Part shown: piece after piece, positions 8,685 through 17,143 of the stretch
Numbering within the stretch: position 1 is the stretch's first letter
Layout of the letters: each line of letters starts with the position of its first letter
Assembly (NCBI RefSeq): GCF_003259745.1
Contig: NZ_QLMC01000002.1
Span: forward strand, 980,272-1,044,271
Direction of reading: 5' to 3'
Length of the DNA stretch: 64,000 bases
Origin: Larkinella arboricola
GTDB lineage: Bacteria > Bacteroidota > Bacteroidia > Cytophagales > Spirosomataceae
Made by a program: the position numbers and the translations under genes
The notes under the pieces: generated by a model
Database searches by the model: none
What the model was told of the DNA's origin: nothing
What the model saw: the letters and a program-made list of their open reading frames with translations, nothing else

Positions 8685-11600
8685 ATGTTAAAAATATTTA
8701 TTGAACGACCGGTTCTGGCAACGGTCATCTCGATTCTATTGGTCATTCTGGGCCTGATTTCCCTGCTGACCATGCCAGTCACCCAGTTTCCTGACATCGC
8801 CCCGCCAAGTGTGCAGGTTACGGCCTCCTACCCCGGTGCCAACGCCGAAGTGGTGGCCCGCTCGGTAGCAACACCCCTGGAAGAATCCATCAACGGGGTC
8901 GAAAACATGACCTACATGACTTCGTCGGCGGGTAACGACGGCTCGGTTGCAATCAACGTTTTTTTCAAACTAGGCACCAATCCCGACCTGGCGGCCGTCA
9001 ACGTCCAGAACCGCGTGGCCAAGGCCACGAGCCTGCTGCCTGCCGAAGTGGTGCAGGCCGGTATTGCCACCCAGAAGCAGCAGAACAGCATGATCATGAT
9101 CTTCGATCTGACCAGCAATGCGGCCGTTTACGACGAAACGTTTCTGCAAAATTACGCCAAGATCAACATCATCCCGGAATTGCAGCGGGTCAACGGCGTG
9201 GGTCAGGTCATGGTGTTTGGAGTAAAAGATTACGCCATGCGCGTCTGGCTGAAACCCGACCGACTGGTGGCCTACGGTTTGTCGGCGCAGGAAGTCCTGA
9301 ATGCAATTCGGGAGCAAAACCTGGAAGCCGCCCCCGGTCGGATTGGCGAAAGCAGCCGCGAAGCCTTCGAATACGTGATCAAGTACAAGGGTAAGTTCAG
9401 CAAACCCGAAGAGTTCGACGAGATTGTCCTGAAAGCCAACGCCGACGGCTCAACGATTCTTTTGAAAGATGTCGCGCGGCTGGAATTTGGGTCGTTCACC
9501 TACAGCGGAGACACCAAAATCAACGGGAAACCGGGCATCGGTATTGCCATTTACCAGGCTGCGGGTTCCAACGCCAACGACATTCAGATTGCCATGCTGG
9601 GCATCATGAACAAAGCCGCTAAAGCGTTTCCGAAAGGCGTTCACTACTCGGTGGAATATAGCACGAAAACTTACCTCGACGAATCCATTGACCAGGTGAC
9701 GCACACGCTGATCGAAGCGTTTATTCTGGTGTTCATCGTCGTGTACCTGTTTTTGCAGGATTTCCGCTCGACCCTCATTCCGGCCATTGCGGTACCGGTT
9801 GCCATTGTCGGCACGTTCTTTTTCATGCAGTTGTTCGGTTTTACCATCAACCTGCTGACACTGTTTGCATTGGTGCTGGCCATCGGTATTGTGGTGGACG
9901 ACGCCATTCTGGTGGTGGAAGCCGTGCATACCCGGATGGAAAACGACGGACGGGTTTCGGCCCGGACGGCCACCCTGCGCTCCATGCAGGAAATTTCGGG
10001 GGCTATCGTATCCATCACCCTCATTATGGCCGCCGTGTTTGTGCCGGTTGGTTTCATGGACGGACCGGCGGGCGTTTTCTATCAGCAGTTTGCGTTCACA
10101 ATGGCCATCGCCATCCTGATTTCGGCGGTCAACGCCCTGACGCTGAGCCCGGCCCTGTGCGCCCTGCTGCTGACCAACAAACACGCAGACGACAAGGAAA
10201 CATCGGGAAAGAAGGGCTTCCTGGCCCGCTTTTTCACGGCTTTCAACGCGGGCTTTACGGCCGTAACGGGCCGGTATGTGGGCGTTATCCGGATGCTGAT
10301 CCGGCACAAATGGGTCGGTATCAGCGGGCTGGCGCTCGTCATTGCCGTCACCGTCTGGCTGATTCGCACGACGCCAACCGGCTTTATTCCGTCTGAAGAT
10401 CAAGGCTTTATCGCTTATTCGCTCAAACTACCAGCTGGAGCCTCGTTGCAGCGGACCCAGAAAGTAACGGCCAAAGTTGACGCGGCCCTGCACCGCATTC
10501 CGGCTGTTGGGGGGCATTTTGCCATCAACGGTTTCAACATCATTTCCAACTCGGCCAGCCCGTCCTACGCAGCAGGGTTCATCAATATGAAACCGTACGC
10601 CGAACGAGGTACTATTCAGGATCTGACGCAAATAGTCGATACTGTAAACCGCGAACTGGGACGGTTTAACGAAGGCCGGATTGATGTCTTCACGTTGCCA
10701 ACGGTTCCGGGTTTCGGGAACGTCGACGGTTTTGAGATGGTGTTGCAGGACCGTACCGGCGGACCGCTTGACAAGCTCAGCGCCACGGCCACGAAGTTTG
10801 TCCAAGAGCTAGGCAAGCGCCCCGAAATCGGCGCGGCTTTCACGACGTTCGATACGGGAACGCCCCAGTTTTCGCTGGAAATTGACACCAAGAAAGCCAA
10901 GCAACTCGGCCTATCGACCAGCGATATTCTGCAAACCATGCAGGTGTATTACGGCAGCACGTTTGCCTCCGACTTCAACCGGTTTGGCAAATTTTACCGC
11001 GTGATTGCCCAGGCCGACAGTCCGTACCGGACCGATCCAGCGTCGCTCAACAGTATTTACGTCAAAAATGTGACCGGCCAGATGGTGCCCATTACGACGG
11101 TTGCATCCCTGAAACGCGTGTATGGTCCTGAAGCCGTAACCCGCAACAACCTGTTCAACGCCGTCATCATTAACGGTCAGGCCGGGCGGGGCTATAGTTC
11201 CGGCGACGCCATCAAAGCCGTGGAGGAAGTAGCGCAGAAACACCTGCCCACGGGTTTCACCTACGAATGGACGGGTATGACCCGGGAAGAGATTTCGGCG
11301 GGTAGTCAATCCGGGCTTATTTTCGGACTCAGTCTGGTGTTTATCTACTTCCTGCTGGCGGCCCAGTACGAAAGTTACCTCTTGCCACTGGCCGTAATCC
11401 TGTCCGTTCCGACGGGTGTTCTGGGCGTGTTCTGGGCCATCAATCTGGTGGACATCGACAACAATATTTATGTGCAGGTCGGCTTGATCATGCTGATCGG
11501 TTTGCTGGCTAAAAATGCCATCCTGATTGTTGAGTACGCCGTTCAGCGACGCCGGGCGGGTATGCCGCTGGTGGCGTCGGCGCTGGAAGCCGCCCAACTG

Positions 11601-11861
11601 CGGCTACGTCCCATTCTGATGACCTCGTTTGCCTTCATCGTGGGCCTGATTCCGCTGATGGGTGCTACGGGTTCTTCGGCCAAAGGCAATCACTCGATCA
11701 GCATCGGTACTGCCGGGGGCATGCTAACGGGCGTGGCGCTGGGCATTTTTATCGTGCCGGTTCTGTACGTCATCTTCCAGAAATTACACGAGAAAATCAG
11801 TGGTCGCAAACCGGTTCCACAAGCGGAGACGGCTAACGAAGAACTGTATACCAATCATTGA
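8685..11861 (+). CDS. RND multidrug efflux transporter, HAE1 family
   Basis: 1058 residues, the normal AcrB length. It starts with the family's opening helix (MLKIFIERPVLATVISILLV). Two groups of membrane helices and two large periplasmic loops are visible. The proton-relay pair of adjacent aspartates lies in GIVVDDAILVVEAV in the fourth helix, and GLLAKNAILIVEYA is the matching helix of the second half with its conserved Lys. Inner-membrane proton/drug antiporter. It sits 51 bases after the adaptor gene and runs into the outer-membrane factor gene. Confidence 0.97.
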   Translation: MLKIFIERPVLATVISILLVILGLISLLTMPVTQFPDIAPPSVQVTASYPGANAEVVARSVATPLEESINGVENMTYMTSSAGNDGSVAINVFFKLGTNPDLAAVNVQNRVAKATSLLPAEVVQAGIATQKQQNSMIMIFDLTSNAAVYDETFLQNYAKINIIPELQRVNGVGQVMVFGVKDYAMRVWLKPDRLVAYGLSAQEVLNAIREQNLEAAPGRIGESSREAFEYVIKYKGKFSKPEEFDEIVLKANADGSTILLKDVARLEFGSFTYSGDTKINGKPGIGIAIYQAAGSNANDIQIAMLGIMNKAAKAFPKGVHYSVEYSTKTYLDESIDQVTHTLIEAFILVFIVVYLFLQDFRSTLIPAIAVPVAIVGTFFFMQLFGFTINLLTLFALVLAIGIVVDDAILVVEAVHTRMENDGRVSARTATLRSMQEISGAIVSITLIMAAVFVPVGFMDGPAGVFYQQFAFTMAIAILISAVNALTLSPALCALLLTNKHADDKETSGKKGFLARFFTAFNAGFTAVTGRYVGVIRMLIRHKWVGISGLALVIAVTVWLIRTTPTGFIPSEDQGFIAYSLKLPAGASLQRTQKVTAKVDAALHRIPAVGGHFAINGFNIISNSASPSYAAGFINMKPYAERGTIQDLTQIVDTVNRELGRFNEGRIDVFTLPTVPGFGNVDGFEMVLQDRTGGPLDKLSATATKFVQELGKRPEIGAAFTTFDTGTPQFSLEIDTKKAKQLGLSTSDILQTMQVYYGSTFASDFNRFGKFYRVIAQADSPYRTDPASLNSIYVKNVTGQMVPITTVASLKRVYGPEAVTRNNLFNAVIINGQAGRGYSSGDAIKAVEEVAQKHLPTGFTYEWTGMTREEISAGSQSGLIFGLSLVFIYFLLAAQYESYLLPLAVILSVPTGVLGVFWAINLVDIDNNIYVQVGLIMLIGLLAKNAILIVEYAVQRRRAGMPLVASALEAAQLRLRPILMTSFAFIVGLIPLMGATGSSAKGNHSISIGTAGGMLTGVALGIFIVPVLYVIFQKLHEKISGRKPVPQAETANEELYTNH

Positions 11862-11878
11862 TCGAATTTAGTAACTCC

Positions 11879-13312
11879 ATGCAATCCATACGAATTTCGA
11901 GCGGGCACACCTTACTGGGCTTTGTCTTCCTCGTCCTTTCTCTTTCCGCCTGCAAGGTTGGACGCAACTACCAGCGTCCGACGCTTGCGGTGCCGGATCA
12001 GTTTCGCTCGGTGTCAACAACCGATACCGATACCCACACCGTCGCCCGTCTACCCTGGCGCACGTTTTTCCAGAACGCCGAATTACAGCAACTCATCAGC
12101 ACGGCCCTGACGAATAATTTCGATTTGCAAATCGCCGTCAAGCGGATTGAAGAAAACAGCGCCTACCTCCGCCAGACCCGCTACGCCTTGCTGCCCTCGG
12201 TCAACGCCCAGGTTACAGCGTCCACCATTACACCATCCCGAAACAGCCTGAACGGGTTGAGTCTGGAAAACTTCATCGGCAGTCGGCATCTGGAGGATTA
12301 TTCCGCAAACCTCGGCGTATCCTGGGAACTGGACATCTGGGGCAAAATCCGGCGACAGAACGAAGTAACGCAAGCCAATTATCTGCAAACGTTTGAAGCG
12401 GCCAAAGCCGTCCGTACCGCGCTGGTTGCCAACGTCGCCAACGGATATTTCAACCTGTTATTCCTGGACGCCCAACTTGACATTGCCCGGCGCAACCTCG
12501 CGCTCAGCGATTCCATTGTGCGCATGATCGGCCTGCAAAAACAAAGTGGCGATGTGACCGAACTGGCCGTCGATCAGGCCCGGGGACAACAGCAAACGGC
12601 GGCCCTGCTCCGCTCCCGACTGGAACAGGCCATTGTCATCGAAGAAAACGGACTTCGGCAGTTGCTGGGCGATATGCCGGGCGGTATTCCCCGCGCCAGC
12701 CGGTTGGAAAACGTTCCGGTGGCCGACACGTTGCAGGTAGGCGTTCCGGTGCAGTTGCTGGCCAACCGTCCGGATGTGCGCGTCAGCGAACTGAATCTGG
12801 TAGCGGCCAACGCGCGGATTGGAGTAGCCGAAGCGAGCTTGTACCCGGCGCTGGTGATTTCGGGCAGTGGCGGGTTCAACGCTTTTCAGGCCAGCAACTG
12901 GTTTATGTTTCCGGCATCGCTGTTCTATAGTGTCGCGGGTGGACTGACACAACCGGTTTTCCAACGGCGTCAACTCAAAACGCAGATCGAAGTGGCCCGG
13001 ATTCAGCACGACCAGGCCGTTATCCAGTTCCGGCAGGCCGTTACCAACGGCGTCCGGGAAGTAGCCGATGCGCTGGTGCAGGTCGAGAAGCTGAAGGAAC
13101 AGGAGCAGGTTGCGGCTACGCGGGTAGCAACGTTGCAGAAAGCAATTGCCAACGCCCGGTTACTTTTCGCAAGCGGCCTGGCTAACTACCTGGAAGTCAT
13201 TACCGCCCAAAGCAATGTGTTACAGGCCGAACTCACGCTGGCCGAGGTCCGGCAGCAGCGGTTGAGTGCCATGGTGAGCGTATACCGGGCGTTGGGTGGC
13301 GGCTGGCAGTAA
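11879..13312 (+). CDS. Outer-membrane efflux lipoprotein, NodT/TolC family
   Basis: 477 residues from ATG 11879. A TTG at 11858 overlaps the pump's stop codon and is in frame, but the ATG gives a standard signal peptide with lipobox LSAC. Two OEP repeats follow, with long helical hairpins (residues about 60-260 and 270-470), and the family's LLANRPDVRVSELNLVAANARIGVAEA segment. It forms the outer-membrane exit duct for the adaptor and pump encoded just upstream; together they make a complete tripartite efflux system. Confidence 0.94.
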   Translation: MQSIRISSGHTLLGFVFLVLSLSACKVGRNYQRPTLAVPDQFRSVSTTDTDTHTVARLPWRTFFQNAELQQLISTALTNNFDLQIAVKRIEENSAYLRQTRYALLPSVNAQVTASTITPSRNSLNGLSLENFIGSRHLEDYSANLGVSWELDIWGKIRRQNEVTQANYLQTFEAAKAVRTALVANVANGYFNLLFLDAQLDIARRNLALSDSIVRMIGLQKQSGDVTELAVDQARGQQQTAALLRSRLEQAIVIEENGLRQLLGDMPGGIPRASRLENVPVADTLQVGVPVQLLANRPDVRVSELNLVAANARIGVAEASLYPALVISGSGGFNAFQASNWFMFPASLFYSVAGGLTQPVFQRRQLKTQIEVARIQHDQAVIQFRQAVTNGVREVADALVQVEKLKEQEQVAATRVATLQKAIANARLLFASGLANYLEVITAQSNVLQAELTLAEVRQQRLSAMVSVYRALGGGWQ

Positions 13313-13336
13313 TAGCCGGAAATGAACGTGTTTGAT

Positions 13337-13355
13337 TTGTCAAAGTGCTTGACAA
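13337..13355. repeat. Short perfect inverted repeat between efflux operon and membrane protein gene
   Basis: TTGTCAA and TTGACAA, separated by AGTGC. No T-run follows, so it is not a typical terminator. It lies 42 bases upstream of the next start codon and could be an operator, which is unproven. Confidence 0.35.
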
Positions 13356-13396
13356 GCTGTTAATTAAAGCTCTTTTACTGCGATAACCGTTCCTTC

Positions 13397-13948
13397 ATGT
13401 TCTACGACATTTTGCGCGCTGCCCCAAAGCCCATCATCCGGTGGCCGGTTTACACAATTACCGGGTTCGTCGGACTGTTTATTGTGGTAGTCCTGGCCAT
13501 GTGGGTTTACAGTCACCTGATTAACGGTGAAATCATTGGCGAAACGGGCTGGATCATTTTAGGGGCGTGCATACTGCGGCTCCTGACGGTTTTAATGGCC
13601 TTGGCAAGCATCCAGCCGTGGGGTGAGAAGCTTCCACACTGGATGATTTTGTCCGGCTTGAGCGGAGCCGCCAGCGCCCAGCTCATTTATCCGACCGCCG
13701 AACTGGTTGTAAAACTCCTGATCCTGGCGGGTTGGGTAGACTATTCCGCTCAGGGATTGGGGAACATGACGGCGACGGGCTGGTTTAATCTGGGCGCGGT
13801 CTGGGTCATCTTCGGTTTTCCCGGCCTGCTGTTTGTTAAAGCTGCCCAAAATTATCAGGAACGGAAAGCGATTCCGAGGACCTGGGCATGGATCGGCGGG
13901 CTGTTGGGGGTTAGTGTTCTGTTCCTGATCGGCGTTTTAATTGGATAG
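13397..13948 (+). CDS. Small integral membrane protein of unknown function
   Basis: 183 residues with about five hydrophobic helices (near residues 18-42, 50-70, 80-115, 128-150 and 160-182). I do not recognise a family. The layout, with conserved small residues and few charges, resembles DUF2975-like or DoxX-like membrane proteins, but no diagnostic motif was found. It stands alone between the efflux operon and the convergent bshB1 gene. The 84-base gap upstream carries a short inverted repeat. Confidence 0.7.
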   Translation: MFYDILRAAPKPIIRWPVYTITGFVGLFIVVVLAMWVYSHLINGEIIGETGWIILGACILRLLTVLMALASIQPWGEKLPHWMILSGLSGAASAQLIYPTAELVVKLLILAGWVDYSAQGLGNMTATGWFNLGAVWVIFGFPGLLFVKAAQNYQERKAIPRTWAWIGGLLGVSVLFLIGVLIG

Positions 13949-13976
13949 ATCTGATCGCTGGTTCACTTGAAACCGG

Positions 13977-14711
13977 CTAGATCAGGTCAAAAATATTTTT
14001 CACCCCAATCGTGCGGTCAACGGTGAAACCTTCGCCGTATTTGACGCCGATAACGTGCCCAAATTCTTCGGCACGGGCCCGCAGGAATTCCATAAACTCC
14101 TTGCTGGCAATGTAGCTCATGGGTTCAGTGCTGTTGGGGTCATAAAACTGGCTCTTGTAGGCCAGCAGCGATTCCTGTTTTTTCTCGTAAAAATCGGTGA
14201 TATCGACGATAAAATCCGGCTTGATGTAACGGTCCTGAATCAGGTGATAAACCACCTTCGGACGCCAGGCTTCCTGCGCTTCGCCTTTGGCATCAGCCCC
14301 CACATTATCAACGGTTTTGATCTGGCGCAAACCCGAATAGAAACACGCATCAACGATCAGAGCCGACGCCCGGCCGTGGTCGGGGTGGCGGTCGGTGATG
14401 GCGTTGGCAATGACAATTTCCGGCTGGTATTTACGGATTGCGGCAATCAGCGCGCGCTGGTGTTCTTCATCGTTCCGAAAAAAACCGTCGCGAAAATTCA
14501 TGTTTTCGCGGGCCGACAATCCCAGAATATGGGCTGCGGCAGCGGCTTCCTGCAACCGGATTTCGGGCGTACCCCGCGTCCCCAGTTCCCCACGGGTCAG
14601 GTCAACAATTCCAACTTTTTTACCCTGCGCAACCAGGGAAAGAATCGTTCCCGCGCTGCCCAGTTCGGCGTCGTCGGGGTGAACAGCGATAACGAGTAAG
14701 TCGAGTTTCAT
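13977..14711 (-). CDS. bshB1: Bacillithiol biosynthesis deacetylase BshB1
   Basis: 244 residues, a LmbE/PIG-L-family zinc hydrolase that removes acetate from GlcNAc-malate, the second step of bacillithiol synthesis. Zinc-site motifs are clear: AVHPDDAELGSAG near residue 10 (H12, D14, D15) and RHPDHGRAS near residue 109. The DLTRGELGTRGTPEIRLQEA segment is typical of BshB1. No bshA or bshC gene is in the window. It is followed upstream on the same strand by the M23 peptidase gene (61-base gap), with no evident functional link. Confidence 0.92.
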   Translation of the reverse strand: MKLDLLVIAVHPDDAELGSAGTILSLVAQGKKVGIVDLTRGELGTRGTPEIRLQEAAAAAHILGLSARENMNFRDGFFRNDEEHQRALIAAIRKYQPEIVIANAITDRHPDHGRASALIVDACFYSGLRQIKTVDNVGADAKGEAQEAWRPKVVYHLIQDRYIKPDFIVDITDFYEKKQESLLAYKSQFYDPNSTEPMSYIASKEFMEFLRARAEEFGHVIGVKYGEGFTVDRTIGVKNIFDLI

Positions 14712-14772
14712 TCGTTCAAAAGATCAGCCATACGTAGAGATTCCTGAGAAACGACCCCACGCTTTTAGTACG

Positions 14773-15846
14773 TTAATGAACCCGCAGTTTCTGCCCCGGA
14801 CGAATCCGTGAGCGGGTTGACATATGATTTTTCCGGGCCAGCGTGGAAGCCGACAGGCCATACCGCCGGGCAATACTGGTGAGCGTCTCCCCCGAACGAA
14901 CGCGGTGTAATACCGTGCGTTTGTAACGGGGCTTAAACCCGGCCATGTTCACACTTTTTCCCCGAAGGTAATCCCAGACGGAAGCCGTCAGAATAAAATG
15001 GTCCGAAATCAGCGAATTGGTCGGGAAATTATAAATGTGCGTCGGACTAAACGGGTTTCCCTCGTACCGGGTTTCGAAGTGCAGGTGCGAACCGAAACTG
15101 CGCCCGGTATTACCGCCCAGACCAATCTGATCGCCCGCTTTGACCAGTTGCCCGGACTCAACCAGCGTTTTCGACAAGTGGCCGTAAATGGTTTCCAGAC
15201 CGTTGTAATGCCGCACGAGCAGATACCGCCCAAAGCCGTTGCCGTCCCACCCCACAATCCGCACAATGCCGTCGAAAGCCGCGTAAACCGGGTCGCCGGT
15301 TTCCAGATCGAGGTCCATCCCTTTGTGCCACCGTCCCCAGCGCGGGCCAAATATGGAGGTCACTTTCCCATCGACCGTCGGGGCCGACCAGAACCGGTTG
15401 AGCGCCGGATCGTATAACTTCAGGTCAATTACTTCGTCAAACTGGAGGGGATCAATCCCGTAGGGGTCAACGTTGTGGGGGTCCCAGATGGCGTAATAGT
15501 CCGCAATTTTCACCCAGTCGTCGCCCACCTGAACGGAGTCGATGTATTCCACGACTGCCGGTTCGCCTTCGTCGATCGTAGACGTGTCCTCGGCCACAAC
15601 GGGGTTGACTTCTTTTTTGGGTTCAAACTGATTGTTAAAGCGCAGATTGGATGTTTCCTGTTCAAACTCCTCTTCCGGTTCTTGGGTGGGCTGTTGCGTG
15701 GGAGAATTCGGGGTTTGGGTTTCCGTTTTCTTAGGCTTAATACTCAGGTTCTTCTTGAATTTGCCTCGCTCCTGAGCCTCCACGGTCGTTACGCTTGCCA
15801 GACAGCAAACGCTGGCGAACAGCCACCAGACTGCCAGTTTTCTCAT
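14773..15846 (-). CDS. M23 metallopeptidase with C-terminal LysM domain
   Basis: 357 residues. A signal peptide (residues 1-24) is followed by a Pro/Thr/Glu-rich spacer to about residue 85. The peptidase core has the zinc motif HxxxD (HKGMD) near residue 172 and HLHFE near 254. A LysM peptidoglycan-binding module follows at about 310-355 (HRVRSGETLTSIARRYGLSA). M23 enzymes are peptidoglycan endopeptidases; both histidine motifs are present, so activity is plausible. Probably periplasmic or surface-attached. Downstream of trxB across a heptamer-repeat intergenic region. Confidence 0.93.
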   Translation of the reverse strand: MRKLAVWWLFASVCCLASVTTVEAQERGKFKKNLSIKPKKTETQTPNSPTQQPTQEPEEEFEQETSNLRFNNQFEPKKEVNPVVAEDTSTIDEGEPAVVEYIDSVQVGDDWVKIADYYAIWDPHNVDPYGIDPLQFDEVIDLKLYDPALNRFWSAPTVDGKVTSIFGPRWGRWHKGMDLDLETGDPVYAAFDGIVRIVGWDGNGFGRYLLVRHYNGLETIYGHLSKTLVESGQLVKAGDQIGLGGNTGRSFGSHLHFETRYEGNPFSPTHIYNFPTNSLISDHFILTASVWDYLRGKSVNMAGFKPRYKRTVLHRVRSGETLTSIARRYGLSASTLARKNHMSTRSRIRPGQKLRVH

Positions 15847-15873
15847 CCTTAAGGGTAAAGTTTGCCAAAAGGA

Positions 15874-15963
15874 GTTAAGAATTAAAAGTTAAAAATTAAA
15901 AGTAGGCTGACGCGTTCAATACGACGAGCGACTACTTTTAACTTTTAACTCTTAACTTTTAAT
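15874..15963. repeat. Inverted arrays of a 7-bp repeat downstream of trxB
   Basis: Four heptamers (GTTAAGA, ATTAAAA, GTTAAAA, ATTAAAA at 15874-15901), a 34-base spacer that begins GTAG and ends CTAC, then four reverse-complement heptamers (TTTTAAC, TTTTAAC, TCTTAAC, TTTTAAT at 15936-15963). The transcript could fold into a long AU hairpin. It may end the trxB transcript or be a dispersed repeat. Confidence 0.85.
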
Positions 15964-15991
15964 TCTCTTTTGTGGTGGTTATAAATTTCTT

Positions 15992-16945
15992 TTACGCTTC
16001 CGCGTGCATTTCAACTTCTTTCATGGCCAGATACCGTTCGGCATCCAGGGCGGCCATACAACCCGTACCGGCGGCCGTAATCGCCTGGCGGTAAATATTA
16101 TCCTGGGCATCACCACAGGCAAAAACGCCCGGTACATTGGTGCGGGTGCTGCCTTTTTCGGTGATGATGTATCCCGTTTCGTCCAGTTCAAGGTAATTTT
16201 TGAAAATAGCGGTATTGGGCTGGTGACCGATCGCGACGAAAAAGCCCGAAATATCCAGTACCCGTTCTTCACCCGTTACCGCATTTTTAACCAGCGCCCC
16301 CGTCACGCCGTCCTCACCGAGAACCTCCAGCGTTTCGGTGTTCCACAAAATCTCAATATTGGGTAGTGATTTTACCCGGTTTTGCATGAACTTCGACGCG
16401 CGCATTTCGCCCCGACGGACGATCATGTATACTTTCCGGCACAAATTTGCCAGATAACTGGCTTCTTCAGCCGCCGTATCCCCGGCTCCGACAATAGCCA
16501 CATCCTTACCCCGGAAGAAAAAGCCGTCACACACGGCACAGGCCGAAACGCCCAGACCGTTCAGCCGCATTTCCGACGGCAGCCCCAGCCACTTGGCCGA
16601 CGCACCGGTTGAAATAATAACGACGTTGGCACTGATTTCCTGCTGATCGTCGACCACGGCTTTGTGCATCGGGCCGGAAAAATCAACGGCGGTTACTACC
16701 CCGTAGCGAATATCGGCTCCAAACCGGCGGGCCTGCTGCTCGAGGTCCATCATGAGTTGGGGGCCGTTGACGCCCTCGGGATAACCCGGAAAATTATCGA
16801 CTTCGTTGGTGATGGTAAGTTGGCCGCCCGGTTGCATTCCCTGGTATAAAACGGGTTTCATGCCCGCGCGGGAGGCATAAATGGCGGCAGTATATCCGGC
16901 CGGGCCGGAACCAATAATAAGGCAGTTGACGTGTTCGGTGGTCAT
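15992..16945 (-). CDS. trxB: Thioredoxin-disulfide reductase
   Basis: 317 residues from the ATG at 16945. The frame is open 29 codons upstream, but that extension lacks family features. FAD-binding GSGPAGYTAAIYASRAG lies near residue 12. The redox pair CAVC is at about 137-140, followed by DGFFFRGKDVAIVGAGDTA, the NADPH site. The second FAD motif is GVFACGDAQD near residue 277. It reduces thioredoxin with NADPH in the cytoplasm. Short heptamer repeats lie on both sides of the gene. Confidence 0.96.
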   Translation of the reverse strand: MTTEHVNCLIIGSGPAGYTAAIYASRAGMKPVLYQGMQPGGQLTITNEVDNFPGYPEGVNGPQLMMDLEQQARRFGADIRYGVVTAVDFSGPMHKAVVDDQQEISANVVIISTGASAKWLGLPSEMRLNGLGVSACAVCDGFFFRGKDVAIVGAGDTAAEEASYLANLCRKVYMIVRRGEMRASKFMQNRVKSLPNIEILWNTETLEVLGEDGVTGALVKNAVTGEERVLDISGFFVAIGHQPNTAIFKNYLELDETGYIITEKGSTRTNVPGVFACGDAQDNIYRQAITAAGTGCMAALDAERYLAMKEVEMHAEA

Positions 16946-17070
16946 TGGCTGACGAAGAATTGAGTGTTTTATCGGGTCGGCAATCACAGTAAAAGCGGGC
17001 CAGACACTGAAAAAACAAGCGCAAAGGTGCAAAAAATTCCCGGCGAAACCAAGTTAACGGTTATTGTACA

Positions 17071-17091
17071 ATGAACCATGAATAATGAACA
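17071..17091. repeat. Three heptamers upstream of trxB
   Basis: ATGAACC, ATGAATA, ATGAACA in tandem, with exact 7-bp period. It is a different unit from the array on the other side of trxB. It lies in the gap between the OmpA-like gene and trxB. Confidence 0.6.
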
Positions 17092-17143
17092 TTTATCCGT
17101 CTTAAAGTCACTTTACGGATTCGTTTTCAGACTTAATGCCTAC

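Noticed and set aside
9450-10403. A 317-codon open frame opposite the RND pump gene
   Set aside because: Antisense shadow of the pump; no recognisable domain.
13945-13985. Possible hairpin at the bshB1 stop
   Set aside because: Pairing is imperfect and there is no T-run on the minus strand.
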